From Candidatus Izemoplasma sp. (GTDB taxonomy: Bacteria; Bacillota_I; Bacilli_A; Izemoplasmatales; Izemoplasmataceae): a DNA stretch of 45,448 bases. How positions within the stretch are numbered: position 1 is the first letter of the stretch; each line of letters begins with the position of its first letter. Shown here one piece after another: positions 33,985 through 42,769 of the stretch. The notes under the pieces were generated by a model, which had not been told where the DNA came from, did not search any database, and saw nothing but the letters and a program-made list of their open reading frames with translations. The DNA lies in NCBI GenBank assembly GCA_007123975.1, contig SLFZ01000041.1, forward strand, positions 1-45,448, read 5' to 3'. A program made the translations under genes and the position numbers.

Positions 33985-35251
33985 CATCGTCCGTGAAGAC
34001 GGTCGTGTGATTTTCACCGAAGCGATGCGCGACGAGTACACAATCCTCGTTCCGCACATGGCGCCTTACCATTTCGACCTCGTTGTCGCCGCCGCTCGTA
34101 GCGAAGGGTATAAAGCCGAGTTGCTCACAACCACCGATTACGACGTCATCCACGAAGGCATGAAGTACGCACACAACGACATTTGCGTTCCGGCGATGTT
34201 GGTCATCGGCCAGTTTATCGATGCGATTAAAAAACGCAGCATCGACGCGTCAAAAACCGCGCTCGTGCTTGTCCAAACCGGTGGCGCATGCCGCGCCAGC
34301 AACTATATATCGCTTTTGCGCAAAGCCCTCAAAAAAGCAGGCTATCCCGACGTGCCGGTGATTTCACTAAATGCCGGCGGGTTAGAGAAGAACCCAGGAT
34401 TCAAAGTCACGCCGCGGCTTTTGCATAAGTTCCACGACGCGATTCTTTTTGGCGATTTGTTGATGCAACTTGTCAACCAGACACGTCCTTATGAGGTGAA
34501 CGAAGGCGATACTGACCGACTGCATAAGGCGATTGTTCAAGAACTGAAAGCTTACTTTGATCACCGCACGCTCTTTACTTGGCGTCGCCATAAACATAAA
34601 ACCAAATCAATCATCGAACGCTTCAAAAAGCTTCCGGTTGACCGAACCCAGAAGAAGCCGAAAGTCGGCATTGTCGGCGAGATTTACGTGAAGTATTCAC
34701 CGCTTGGAAACAACTACCTTGAGCGCACCCTCGAACAAGAAGGATGCGAGTCCGTCACACCACCGCTATACGATTTCTTCCTCTACAGTTTCGACTCCCG
34801 CGCCTATGATATCAAGACTTACGGAGGCCCGTGGAAAGAGAAGTTCGCACTCAAAGCCTTTGTTTGGTACGTGGAAATACGCCGCAACAAAATCCGAAAA
34901 ATGATGCGCAAAGCCGGCTACGAACCCGGCATTCCATACAAAGCCATCAAGCGTCTTGTCAATGGCTTCATTGACGTCGGTACGCACACCGGTGAGGGCT
35001 GGTTATTGACCGCCGAGATGATCGATCTTATCCACCACGGTGCTCCGAACATCGTTTGCACCCAACCCTTCGGATGCCTGCCCAATCACATCGTCGGCAA
35101 AGGCATGATAAAAAAGTTGAAAAAACACTACCCAGAAAGCAACATCGTCGCCATCGACTACGACACAAGCGCCTCGAAAATCAACCAGATTAACCGCATC
35201 ACCTTGATGGTGTCAAACGCCAAACGGAACCTGGAAAGGAAGATTGGATGA
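33977..35251 (+). CDS. 2-hydroxyacyl-CoA dehydratase-like partner protein
   Basis: 424 aa, corresponding to the C-terminal third of the single-chain activase proteins of Clostridia. Recognisable parts are 'NDICVPAMLVIGQFIDAI', 'LVQTGGACRASNYISLLRKAL' and 'QPFGCLPNHIVGKGMIKKLKK', with cysteines that could bind an Fe-S cluster. Real reaction unknown; these orphan activase systems have no proven substrate. It lies in the +1 frame relative to the upstream gene with an eight-base overlap, and it overlaps tgt by four bases. ATG 33977 is preceded by GAAGGGGCG. Confidence 0.88.
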   Translation: MADIVREDGRVIFTEAMRDEYTILVPHMAPYHFDLVVAAARSEGYKAELLTTTDYDVIHEGMKYAHNDICVPAMLVIGQFIDAIKKRSIDASKTALVLVQTGGACRASNYISLLRKALKKAGYPDVPVISLNAGGLEKNPGFKVTPRLLHKFHDAILFGDLLMQLVNQTRPYEVNEGDTDRLHKAIVQELKAYFDHRTLFTWRRHKHKTKSIIERFKKLPVDRTQKKPKVGIVGEIYVKYSPLGNNYLERTLEQEGCESVTPPLYDFFLYSFDSRAYDIKTYGGPWKEKFALKAFVWYVEIRRNKIRKMMRKAGYEPGIPYKAIKRLVNGFIDVGTHTGEGWLLTAEMIDLIHHGAPNIVCTQPFGCLPNHIVGKGMIKKLKKHYPESNIVAIDYDTSASKINQINRITLMVSNAKRNLERKIG

Positions 35252-36366
35252 AACCGCGTTTCGAGCTCGTCCATCGCGACGAAAAGAGCCACGCCCGACT
35301 GGGCAAACTGCACACCGCATCGGGCATCATCGAGACGCCGGTTTTCATGCCGGTGGGCACGCAGGCGACGGTGAAAACCCTAGAACCTAAAGAGATTGAG
35401 GCCGTGAGCGACGGGATAATTTTAGCCAACACCTACCACCTGTGGCTTCAACCAGGCGAAGCCATCGTCTCCGCCCATGGTGGCGTCAAGGGCTTTATGA
35501 ATTATCAAGGCGCCCTGCTTACAGACAGCGGTGGCTACCAAGTCTTCAGCCTTAGCGATCTTCGTGACATCGATGAAGAAGGCGTGGCTTTCCGTCATCA
35601 CAAAAGCGGCGAGCGACTTTTCATGACGCCTGAAATCAGCATCAAGGTTCAAGAGGCCCTCGGCGCCGACATTGTGATGAGCTTTGACGAGTGCCCACCT
35701 TTTGACGCCGACTACACCTACATGAAAACCTCGGTTGAACGCACCCTGCGTTGGGCAAAACGTGGTAAAGACGCACACAAAAACCCCAATCAAGCCCTTT
35801 TTGGCATCGTTCAAGGTGGTCCCTACAAGGATTTGCGCAGGCATTCGCTCACCGAAACCCTCGCGATTGGCTTTGATGGCATCGCCATCGGCGGGTTGTC
35901 GGTTGGAGAGTCGAAGCAGGAAATGTACGCGGTGCTCGATCAGCTCGCACCGCATCTTCCCAACGACATGCCTCGGTACTTGATGGGCGTGGGCACGCCC
36001 GATGATTTGCTTGAGGCGATTGATCGCGGCATCGACATGTTCGATTGCGTCAACCCAACGCGGCTTGCACGGCACGGCGCCGCCTACACCATCGACGGAC
36101 AAATCTCGATCAAAGCCGCGCGCTATCAAGACGACATGGCGCCGCTGGATTCGGGATGCGACTGCAAGGTCTGCAAGGCGTACACGCGCAGTTACTTGCG
36201 GCATCTTTTTAAAGCCGATGAGCACCTCGGCCCGCGCTTGATCAGTTACCATAACCTATACTTTCTCAAACGGTTGATGCGCGACGTACGCGAGGCCATC
36301 AAAGCGAACCGATTTTATGAATTCAAACAAGGCTTTCTCAGTCGTTTCTACGGCCATAAAGTTTAG
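35248..36366 (+). CDS. tgt: tRNA-guanine transglycosylase
   Basis: Exchanges G34 for preQ1 in GUN-anticodon tRNAs. 372 aa TIM barrel: 'TDSGGYQVFSL' (catalytic Asp), 'GIVQGG', 'GGLSVGE', the second Asp in 'MFDCVNPTRLARHG', and zinc ligands 'CDCKVCKAYTRSYLRHL' plus a later His. Start overlaps the dehydratase-like gene (ATGA). QueA is at 27184-28215; queuosine precursor synthesis genes are not in the window. Confidence 0.97.
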   Translation: MKPRFELVHRDEKSHARLGKLHTASGIIETPVFMPVGTQATVKTLEPKEIEAVSDGIILANTYHLWLQPGEAIVSAHGGVKGFMNYQGALLTDSGGYQVFSLSDLRDIDEEGVAFRHHKSGERLFMTPEISIKVQEALGADIVMSFDECPPFDADYTYMKTSVERTLRWAKRGKDAHKNPNQALFGIVQGGPYKDLRRHSLTETLAIGFDGIAIGGLSVGESKQEMYAVLDQLAPHLPNDMPRYLMGVGTPDDLLEAIDRGIDMFDCVNPTRLARHGAAYTIDGQISIKAARYQDDMAPLDSGCDCKVCKAYTRSYLRHLFKADEHLGPRLISYHNLYFLKRLMRDVREAIKANRFYEFKQGFLSRFYGHKV

Positions 36367-36398
36367 CGAAATTGGTTTTATTCTCGCGGTAAATACGT

Positions 36399-36432
36399 TA
36401 TAATAGGGTAAAGATTTGTGGGAGGTCATACC
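36399..36432 (+). promoter_or_regulatory. ftsZ promoter -10 and ribosome site
   Basis: TATAAT (36399-36404); TTTTAT (36376-36381) with spacer 17 is a weak -35. GGGAGGT lies six bases before ATG 36433. Confidence 0.6.
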
Positions 36433-37605
36433 ATGTTTGAACAAAACGACCATTTCAGCCAAAAACCTTCGATAAAAGTCATCGGTGTCGGAGGCGGCGG
36501 TGGAAACGCCGTTAACCGCATGATTGAAAACGAAGTCCAAGGTGTCGACTTTGTCGCCATCAACACCGACGCACAAGTGCTCAGACAATCGAAGGCCAAC
36601 ATCCGCCTGCAAATCGGGAAACTTCTCACCCGTGGACTCGGCGCCGGCGCCGACCCGGAAATCGGACGCCGCGCTGCGCTTGAAAGCGAAGACGAAATCC
36701 GCGAGCTCCTGCAGGAAACCGACATGGTGTTCATCACCGCCGGCATGGGTGGAGGCACGGGAACCGGTGCCGCGCCCGTCATCGCCAAAATCGCCCGTGA
36801 AGCCGGATGCCTCACCGTCGGCATTGTCACAAAACCCTTTAAGTTTGAAGGAAGACGCCGTGTGGGCACCGCGCTTGAAGGATTAGATGCGCTCAAACCG
36901 TACGTCGACACGCTCATTATCGTACCAAACGACCGACTCCTATACGTCACCGACCGCAACACGTCGATGCTCGAAGCGTTCCGCGAAGCCGATAACGTTC
37001 TTAGACAAGGCGTTCAAGGCATCGCCGAGGTCATCACCGTTCCGGGGTTGATCAACCTCGATTTCGCCGACGTGAAGACGGTCATGAAAGACAAAGGGAC
37101 CGCACTCATGGGCATCGGCATCGCCGAAGGCGATAACCGCGCCGTGGAAGCGGCCAAAAAAGCCATTCATTCACCCTTGCTTGATGCCAACATCGACGGC
37201 GCCACCGACGCCATTGTCAACGTCACAAGCGGCACGAACATTGCGCTCTGGGAAGTTACCGAAGCGATTGAAGCCATTCAAGCGTCAAGCTCAACCGAAA
37301 TCAACGTCATTTACGGCACAACCATCAACCAAGACCTTGAAGATGAGGTCATCGTGACGGTCATCGCCGCCGGATTCGACGAGAACCACAAAATCGAACT
37401 CGACAAACTCGGCGAACACGATTACGTGAAACCAACTGACGCCCCCGACGTCGACGACGAGGACGACGAGGACATCAAACCAAAGAAAAAATCCAAGAAA
37501 AAACGCAAGAAAAAAGGGGAAGAGGCAGAAAAAGCTGAGGAGCCCAAGGAAGAAGAACCGTCAAAGACAAACATTCCATCCTGGCTTCGTTCCCGGTTCA
37601 AATAA
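36433..37605 (+). CDS. ftsZ: cell division GTPase FtsZ
   Basis: Forms the Z-ring. 390 aa. Nucleotide-binding 'GVGGGGGNAVNRMI', tubulin signature 'GGGTGTGAAPVIA' and T7 loop 'NLDFADVKTVM' are intact. The C-terminal linker is made of charge blocks: acidic (DVDDEDDEDI), strongly basic (KPKKKSKKKRKKK), acidic again (EEAEKAEEPKEEE). It ends in the conserved peptide 'IPSWLRSRF' that binds SepF/FtsA-like partners. ftsA is not next to it. It is transcribed alone to a terminator, ahead of the yggS-sepF-yggT set. Confidence 0.97.
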   Translation: MFEQNDHFSQKPSIKVIGVGGGGGNAVNRMIENEVQGVDFVAINTDAQVLRQSKANIRLQIGKLLTRGLGAGADPEIGRRAALESEDEIRELLQETDMVFITAGMGGGTGTGAAPVIAKIAREAGCLTVGIVTKPFKFEGRRRVGTALEGLDALKPYVDTLIIVPNDRLLYVTDRNTSMLEAFREADNVLRQGVQGIAEVITVPGLINLDFADVKTVMKDKGTALMGIGIAEGDNRAVEAAKKAIHSPLLDANIDGATDAIVNVTSGTNIALWEVTEAIEAIQASSSTEINVIYGTTINQDLEDEVIVTVIAAGFDENHKIELDKLGEHDYVKPTDAPDVDDEDDEDIKPKKKSKKKRKKKGEEAEKAEEPKEEEPSKTNIPSWLRSRFK

Positions 37606-37614
37606 ACCGCCACG

Positions 37615-37642
37615 AAAAAGTATGCCTGCATACTTTTTCTTT
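37615..37642 (+). terminator. ftsZ terminator
   Basis: Stem AAAAAGTATG / CATACTTTTT with CCTG tetraloop, then CTTTT. Confidence 0.9.
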
Positions 37643-37647
37643 TATGT

Positions 37648-37717
37648 TATAATGGTTTTAGCGCCGTCATGAGAGCGCACGCATGACCACGGGGTAACCC
37701 AGGACCGAGGGATTACG
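37648..37717 (+). promoter_or_regulatory. yggS-sepF-yggT promoter and leader
   Basis: TATAAT at 37648-37653 right after the ftsZ terminator; the -35 would fall in the terminator stem. The 64-base leader holds a small hairpin GTCATG (37666-37671) / CATGAC (37682-37687) and GAGGG before the ATG. Confidence 0.5.
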
Positions 37718-38368
37718 ATGAACCGCACCTTGAAGACTTCCATTGAGAAAAACCATCCCGGCGTGACGATTGTTGTCGCCAGTAAATACTTGACCACACC
37801 AACGGATTTTCGTCCGTTTTTGGACGCCAACCACCGTGTTTTCGGTGAAAACCGCGTGGAAACGTTGCTCGAAAAACGCGCATGGTTTCAGGATGAAGCG
37901 ATTGAATGGCACTACATCGGCACCTTGCAAACGAAGAAGGTCAAGAAAGTCGTCGATGCCATTGACGTGTTGCATTCGCTCGACCGCATCAAACTGGCTG
38001 AAGAAATCGACAAACGTCGCCAAGGAAAACCGCTCCCGTGCTTCGTCCAGGTCAACATCTCCGGCGAAGCGCAAAAACATGGCATCGAGCCGGATGCTGT
38101 GCCGGCGTTTCTCGATGCCGTGCAATCGTTTGAAAAGCTAACCGTCATCGGCCTGATGGGCATGGCCGAAGAAACCGATGACGACGCGCGCATACGCCAT
38201 CAGTTTGAAACATTGGTGCAGTTGCGCGATGCCGTTTCAACGACTTATCCCACCGTCAAACGCTTGTCGATGGGCATGACCCAAGATTACCGCATCGCGC
38301 TCGAACTCGGCGCCGACACCTTGCGCCTCGGTCGCGTGATGCTTAGGGAGGATACGCATGGGACGTAA
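37718..38368 (+). CDS. yggS: PLP homeostasis protein YggS (YlmE)
   Basis: Pyridoxal-phosphate carrier with an alanine racemase-like barrel and no known catalysis. 216 aa. PLP lysine in 'IVVASKYL', then 'FGENRVETL', 'WHYIGTLQTKKVK', 'VQVNISGEAQKHG', 'GLMGMAE' and 'LSMGMTQDYRIALELGADTLRLGR'. As in Bacillus (ylmE) it opens the ylmE-sepF-ylmG set after ftsZ. Its end overlaps sepF by eleven bases. Confidence 0.95.
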   Translation: MNRTLKTSIEKNHPGVTIVVASKYLTTPTDFRPFLDANHRVFGENRVETLLEKRAWFQDEAIEWHYIGTLQTKKVKKVVDAIDVLHSLDRIKLAEEIDKRRQGKPLPCFVQVNISGEAQKHGIEPDAVPAFLDAVQSFEKLTVIGLMGMAEETDDDARIRHQFETLVQLRDAVSTTYPTVKRLSMGMTQDYRIALELGADTLRLGRVMLREDTHGT

Positions 38369-38651
38369 AGCGAAATCGGCCTACGACCGCACCGAGTTCA
38401 TCCGCATGTCGGATGAGCACACCGCGTTCGAACTTGCAGACAAACTGCTCCGCCGCAACCCGCTCATCATCAACTTCGAAGATTACAACGTCGTTGAAAG
38501 CAACCGCGTCATCGTCTTTTTAAGCGGTGTCATTTACGCGCTTGATGGCGAGGTTGAGTTGATTAAGGAAAAAGTCATGGCGTTCGCGACGAAGCAGGAT
38601 TTCCGCGACAAGTCGCTGCGCGATTTCATCAAGAAACACAAGGAGACATAA
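38358..38651 (+). CDS. sepF: SepF-like cell division protein (short)
   Basis: 97 aa holding the SepF core: 'TAFELADKLLRRNPLIINFED' region followed by 'SNRVIVFLSGVIYALDGEVE' region. SepF links FtsZ to the membrane and to division proteins. Typical SepF has about 150 aa with an N-terminal membrane-binding amphipathic helix and linker; here only a short basic 'MGRKAKSAYDR' precedes the core, so membrane attachment must differ. GGGAGGAT before the ATG lies inside yggS. yggT follows after three bases. Confidence 0.85.
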   Translation: MGRKAKSAYDRTEFIRMSDEHTAFELADKLLRRNPLIINFEDYNVVESNRVIVFLSGVIYALDGEVELIKEKVMAFATKQDFRDKSLRDFIKKHKET

Positions 38652-38654
38652 ACC

Positions 38655-38912
38655 ATGGTGCTTTTCCTGCAAGGACTTTATTACGTGTTGCAAATCTATT
38701 TTTACATTCTGATTGGCTACGTGCTGCTCAGTTGGATTCCCGAGATCCGCAACACCCGCTTTTATTACTACCTCCATCAGCTCGCCGATCCTTACATGCG
38801 TCTGTTTCGAGGCATCCTCGTGTTCGGCCAGATGGATTTTACCCCGGTTGTGGGGTTCATGCTTTACATGTTCGGCTTACGAGCCTTTCAAATGTTCATC
38901 GCCGGACTTTAA
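38655..38912 (+). CDS. yggT: YggT (YlmG) family membrane protein
   Basis: 85 aa with two membrane helices (about 5-26 and 57-82) and the family signature 'LLSWIPEIRNTRFYYYLHQLADPYMRLFRGIL'-type loop between them ('DPYMRLFRG' is the core). Related proteins take part in nucleoid or division organisation; the exact role is not known. Part of the yggS-sepF-yggT unit. Confidence 0.93.
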   Translation: MVLFLQGLYYVLQIYFYILIGYVLLSWIPEIRNTRFYYYLHQLADPYMRLFRGILVFGQMDFTPVVGFMLYMFGLRAFQMFIAGL

Positions 38913-38944
38913 CACCATACTACGTTTAGAAAGAGTGAATGTTC

Positions 38945-39712
38945 ATGTTGTTTGATTTTAAGATTAACCGCTTCATTGCCGTCATCGGCCTTATCGGCCT
39001 CGCCGGATTCCTCTATGGCTTCATGGCGGGCGGCGAAATTCATCCGTTGCTATTGCTTGTGTTAACATTCGGTTACGTGTTCATCCTTGGACGCGTGATG
39101 CGCACCGTCGCCATCAACGGCTACCGCGCCATCCACCAACGCCTCTTTATTTATGCCGATGCCAAAGGCTACTTAGAAGCCGTTGGGCGGATGTACACCA
39201 AAACCGCGCGACGTCGTGACATCCATGGTGTCAAGCTGCAAAACATCATCATGGCCTACGTGTTCGCAGGCGATTATAACCAGGCGAAAACGTACTTTGA
39301 CCAGTACGAAAAAACCTATGCCCAAGCGATTGAACACGATCCCAAAGTCAAGTTCTCACACGGACTGATGGACGCCATGATCGGTCTTTTCACCTTCGAC
39401 AAAGAACGGTTTAAAACCGCTTACGACCGCATCGATGAAATCCTCAACCAAATGCCACCGGGCGACGTCCAGCACGTACGCGACAACCCCTACTCCATCT
39501 TTCACATGATGACGTTGCTTTACGAAGTGCTTTTCCGTGAAGACAAGGTGACCATTAACGCCGCCCAAGCACGCATGAAACAAGACAATCCGTTTGTGAA
39601 CTCGGCGATTTTCTACGTGCTCACCAAGTATGACCAACTTGAAGAAAGCGATTTCGAGTCGTTCAAGCGCGAGAACATGAACACGATGTTCTACCTCGAC
39701 ACCGAGTATTAA
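38945..39712 (+). CDS. unknown membrane protein with helical cytoplasmic domain
   Basis: 255 aa from ATG 38945 (ATG 38939 is very close to AAGAGTG at 38931-38937 and less likely). Two membrane helices (about 9-50) are followed by a soluble all-helical domain resembling TPR-type repeats ('NIIMAYVFAGDYNQAKTYFDQY', 'FTFDKERFKTAYDRIDEI' regions). No family recognised. It stands 32 bases after yggT, where ylmH and divIVA lie in Bacillus, and before ileS, so a role in division or growth is a guess from place. No terminator follows before the ileS promoter. Confidence 0.7.
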   Translation: MLFDFKINRFIAVIGLIGLAGFLYGFMAGGEIHPLLLLVLTFGYVFILGRVMRTVAINGYRAIHQRLFIYADAKGYLEAVGRMYTKTARRRDIHGVKLQNIIMAYVFAGDYNQAKTYFDQYEKTYAQAIEHDPKVKFSHGLMDAMIGLFTFDKERFKTAYDRIDEILNQMPPGDVQHVRDNPYSIFHMMTLLYEVLFREDKVTINAAQARMKQDNPFVNSAIFYVLTKYDQLEESDFESFKRENMNTMFYLDTEY

Positions 39713-39717
39713 ACCAC

Positions 39718-39745
39718 TTGCAAAACCCCAAGACTCTGGTATAAT
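39718..39745 (+). promoter_or_regulatory. ileS promoter
   Basis: TTGCAA (39718-39723), spacer 16, TATAAT (39740-39745). Confidence 0.85.
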
Positions 39746-39751
39746 AAGACA

Positions 39752-39973
39752 ATAATCGATGATGCGGACACGTCCGCGCACGCGCGTTCATTTTCAGAGA
39801 CCGACGGCAGCTGAAAAGTCGGATGAACACGTGCCCGGGTATCACCGCAGAGATGACGCGTCGACAACGTAGCCGCGTCCGTTCCCCGCGTTACGGGTTT
39901 AAGCGCCGGCTTCGGCCGGAAAAAAGGTGGTACCGCGGACACGTTCGCCCTTTTATGGGTGAACGTTTTTTTA
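39752..39973 (+). ncRNA. T-box leader (isoleucine)
   Basis: Transcription-attenuation riboswitch that senses uncharged tRNA-Ile. Stem I carries the AGAGA motif (in CAGAGACC, from 39797) and the distal GGCAGCTGAAAAG loop. The likely specifier codon is ATC at 39841-39843 in GGGTATCACC. The antiterminator T-box is AAGGTGGTACCGCGG, with TGGT at 39928-39931 matching an ACCA tRNA end. The terminator is ACGTTCGCCC / GGGTGAACGT (39941-39966) with a T-run. Confidence 0.93.
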
Positions 39974-39991
39974 TTTATTAGGAGTGAGAAT

Positions 39992-42712
39992 ATGAAAAAC
40001 TACAAAGACACATTGCTGATGCCGCAGACGGACTTTCCGATGCGCGGCAACCTCGGCCAGAACGAACCTGAACGCCACGCGCTTTGGGAGCGTCACGAGG
40101 TGTATGAAAAGCGTCTCGAAAAAAACAAGGATAACACACCCTTCGTCTTGCCCGATGGGCCGCCGTATGCCAACGGCGACATCCACATCGGCCACGCCCT
40201 GAACAAGGTGCTCAAAGACATCATCGTCCGAGACAAAAGCATGCGTGGTCACTACACCCGCTACGTGCCCGGCTGGGACACACACGGGTTGCCGATTGAA
40301 TCGGCCCTGGTGAAAAAGAAGAAGGTCGATCGCAATAAAATGACCGTCAGCGAGTTTCGCACCGCCTGCGAAAACTATGCCTTAGAACAAATCGACCGCC
40401 AACGCGAGCAGTTTAAACGCCTCGGCATCCTCGGCGAATGGGACAACCCCTACGTTACCCTTGACCGGCGCTACGAAGCCAGCCAACTGCGCGTCTTTGC
40501 GTCGATGGTCGAACAAGGCCTTATTTTCAAAGGGCTCAAGCCCGTTTTTTGGTCGCCCTCAAGCGAAACGGCGCTCGCCGAAGCAGAAATCGAGTACCAC
40601 GACAAACGGTCGCCCTCGATCACCGTCGCCCTTGACGCCGTCGACACCGGCGTCATCGACAACCCGTTTTCGTTTTTGATCTGGACCACCACACCCTGGA
40701 CCTTGCCCGCAAACCTCGCCGTGGCCGTTTCTGAAAGTTTAACCTATGTGCTTGCTGAAGCCGATGGAAAACGCGTCGTGTTCGCTGAAGCGTTGAAAGA
40801 CAGTTTGACACGCGACCTAGGCTGGGAAACCCTCGATGTCATCGCCCGGATGCAAGGAACCGAACTGCTTGGCATGACCTATAAACACCCGCTTTATGAC
40901 CGTGTGTCGCCAATCGTCAGTGGCCACCACGTCACCACCGATTCAGGCACCGGGCTTGTCCACATCGCCCCGGGACACGGGGAAGACGACTACCTCATCG
41001 GCCAAAAAGAAGGGCTCGATGTCCTTTGTCCGGTCAACGAGAAAGGCGTCATGACGCATGAAGCCGGGCCATATGAAGGCATGTTTATCGACGACTGTTC
41101 AAAAGCCGTCATCACCGACCTTACCGCAAGCGGCCATCTGCTTCATGTGACCAACGTCACCCATAGCTACCCTCATGATTGGCGCACCAAGCAACCCGTC
41201 ATCTTCCGTGCGACCGACCAATGGTTCGCCTCAATCGAGACCTTGAAACCCGAGATGTTGAAAGCCATCGGCGAGGTTAAGTGGGTCCCAAAATGGGGTG
41301 AAGTGCGCATGGAAAACATGATCAAAGACCGCGAAGCCTGGTGCATCAGCCGTCAACGCACCTGGGGCGTTCCCATCCCCGTCTTTTACCACGAGGACGG
41401 CACCCCGATCCTCGACGCCGACATCATCCGTCACGTTGCCGACCTCTTTGAAAAACACGGCTCAAACGCCTGGTTTGACCGCGACGCCAAAGAGCTTCTT
41501 CCGGAAGGGTTTGAAGACCTAGAGCGGAGCCCACACGGCGCATTCAAAAAAGAAACCGACATCTTAGACGTCTGGTTTGATTCCGGCACGAGCCACCAAG
41601 GCGGCATGGTCGACAAAGGCCTTCCTTATCCGGCCGACCTTTATTTAGAAGGGTCCGACCAATACCGCGGATGGTTCAACTCCAGTTTATCAACAGGCAT
41701 CGCCTTTACCGGAAAGACCCCGTATAAAGGCGTCCTTACACACGGCTTTGTGCTCGATGGCGAAGGCCGAAAAATGAGCAAATCCATCGGCAACGTCGTC
41801 GATCCAATCAAGGTCATGAACCAACTCGGCGCCGACATTTTACGCCTGTGGGTCGCCTCGGTCGACTACCAAAGCGACGTGCGCATCAGCGACAAGATGA
41901 TTCGCCAGGTATCGGAAACCTACCGCAAAATCCGCAACACCATCCGCTTCATGCTTGGCAACCTTCACGATTTTGACCCTGAGCGCGATGCCATCGACAT
42001 GGCATCCCTGTCCGAGGTCGACCGCTACATGATGCTCAAACTCGATGAACTCACCCACCGTGTAAACCGCGCATACGATCAGTTCGAGTACGATGACGTT
42101 ACGCGCCTCATAATCAACTTCACCACACGCGAACTCTCGGCGTTTTACCTCGATTATGCCAAAGATGTGCTCTATATCGAGCGCAAGGATGATCCTCTCC
42201 GCCGCGGCGCGCAAACCGTCATCCATGAAGCGCTCTCGCGCCTCCTCACGCTTTTGACGCCGATCATCCCACACACCACCGAAGAAGCGTACCAGCATCT
42301 CCCGGGGCGCAAAGAAGCGAGCGTTTACTTAGAAAACATGCCGACACCTCGCTTTGACAACGACGCGGCGCTTGTGAAAAAGTACGACGCTTTCATGAAA
42401 CTGCGCGACCGCGTGCTCAAAGCGCTCGAAGAAGCGCGCGAGCATAAAACCATCGGAAAAAGCCTTGAAGCCGACGTCGTGATTTATGCAACCGCCGACG
42501 CGAAAGCGCTGCTTGAATCAATCGACCGCCTCGACAAGCTCTTCATCGTCAGCGCCGTCAGCTTTAAAGAAGGTCAAGGACAGTACACGTACGATGAACT
42601 CTCAATCGATGTCCGCCGCGCCGAAGGAGAAACTTGCGCGCGCTGCTGGCATGTTCGTGAACTCAATGATGCGGAGTTATGCGCACGCTGCGACACCGTC
42701 TTGAGCGACTGA
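39992..42712 (+). CDS. ileS: isoleucine-tRNA ligase
   Basis: 906 aa class I synthetase. HIGH motif in 'YANGDIHIGHALNK' (65-68), editing domain 'WTTTPWTLPANLAV', KMSKS motif in 'GEGRKMSKSIGNVVD', anticodon-binding helices, and a C-terminal zinc knuckle 'CARCWHVRELNDAELCARC'. This bacterial type (with zinc knuckle, about 910 aa) matches the Bacillus form. ATG 39992 follows TAGGAGTG; the frame is open upstream but within the T-box terminator. No terminator is seen after the stop. Confidence 0.98.
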   Translation: MKNYKDTLLMPQTDFPMRGNLGQNEPERHALWERHEVYEKRLEKNKDNTPFVLPDGPPYANGDIHIGHALNKVLKDIIVRDKSMRGHYTRYVPGWDTHGLPIESALVKKKKVDRNKMTVSEFRTACENYALEQIDRQREQFKRLGILGEWDNPYVTLDRRYEASQLRVFASMVEQGLIFKGLKPVFWSPSSETALAEAEIEYHDKRSPSITVALDAVDTGVIDNPFSFLIWTTTPWTLPANLAVAVSESLTYVLAEADGKRVVFAEALKDSLTRDLGWETLDVIARMQGTELLGMTYKHPLYDRVSPIVSGHHVTTDSGTGLVHIAPGHGEDDYLIGQKEGLDVLCPVNEKGVMTHEAGPYEGMFIDDCSKAVITDLTASGHLLHVTNVTHSYPHDWRTKQPVIFRATDQWFASIETLKPEMLKAIGEVKWVPKWGEVRMENMIKDREAWCISRQRTWGVPIPVFYHEDGTPILDADIIRHVADLFEKHGSNAWFDRDAKELLPEGFEDLERSPHGAFKKETDILDVWFDSGTSHQGGMVDKGLPYPADLYLEGSDQYRGWFNSSLSTGIAFTGKTPYKGVLTHGFVLDGEGRKMSKSIGNVVDPIKVMNQLGADILRLWVASVDYQSDVRISDKMIRQVSETYRKIRNTIRFMLGNLHDFDPERDAIDMASLSEVDRYMMLKLDELTHRVNRAYDQFEYDDVTRLIINFTTRELSAFYLDYAKDVLYIERKDDPLRRGAQTVIHEALSRLLTLLTPIIPHTTEEAYQHLPGRKEASVYLENMPTPRFDNDAALVKKYDAFMKLRDRVLKALEEAREHKTIGKSLEADVVIYATADAKALLESIDRLDKLFIVSAVSFKEGQGQYTYDELSIDVRRAEGETCARCWHVRELNDAELCARCDTVLSD

Positions 42713-42716
42713 CGCA

Positions 42717-42745
42717 TTGCATTTCACGTAAAAATCAAGTAAACT
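42717..42745 (+). promoter_or_regulatory. promoter of the YczE-like/deoC/deoD operon
   Basis: TTGCAT (42717-42722), spacer 17, TAAACT (42740-42745); GGAGGTG then lies six bases before GTG 42770. Confidence 0.7.
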
Positions 42746-42769
42746 AATGACACAACGGAGGTGAGCTCG

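Noticed and set aside
35422..36252. 276-codon open frame on the minus strand
   Set aside because: Lies wholly antisense to tgt, with no ribosome site or recognisable protein; it is a by-product of codon bias.
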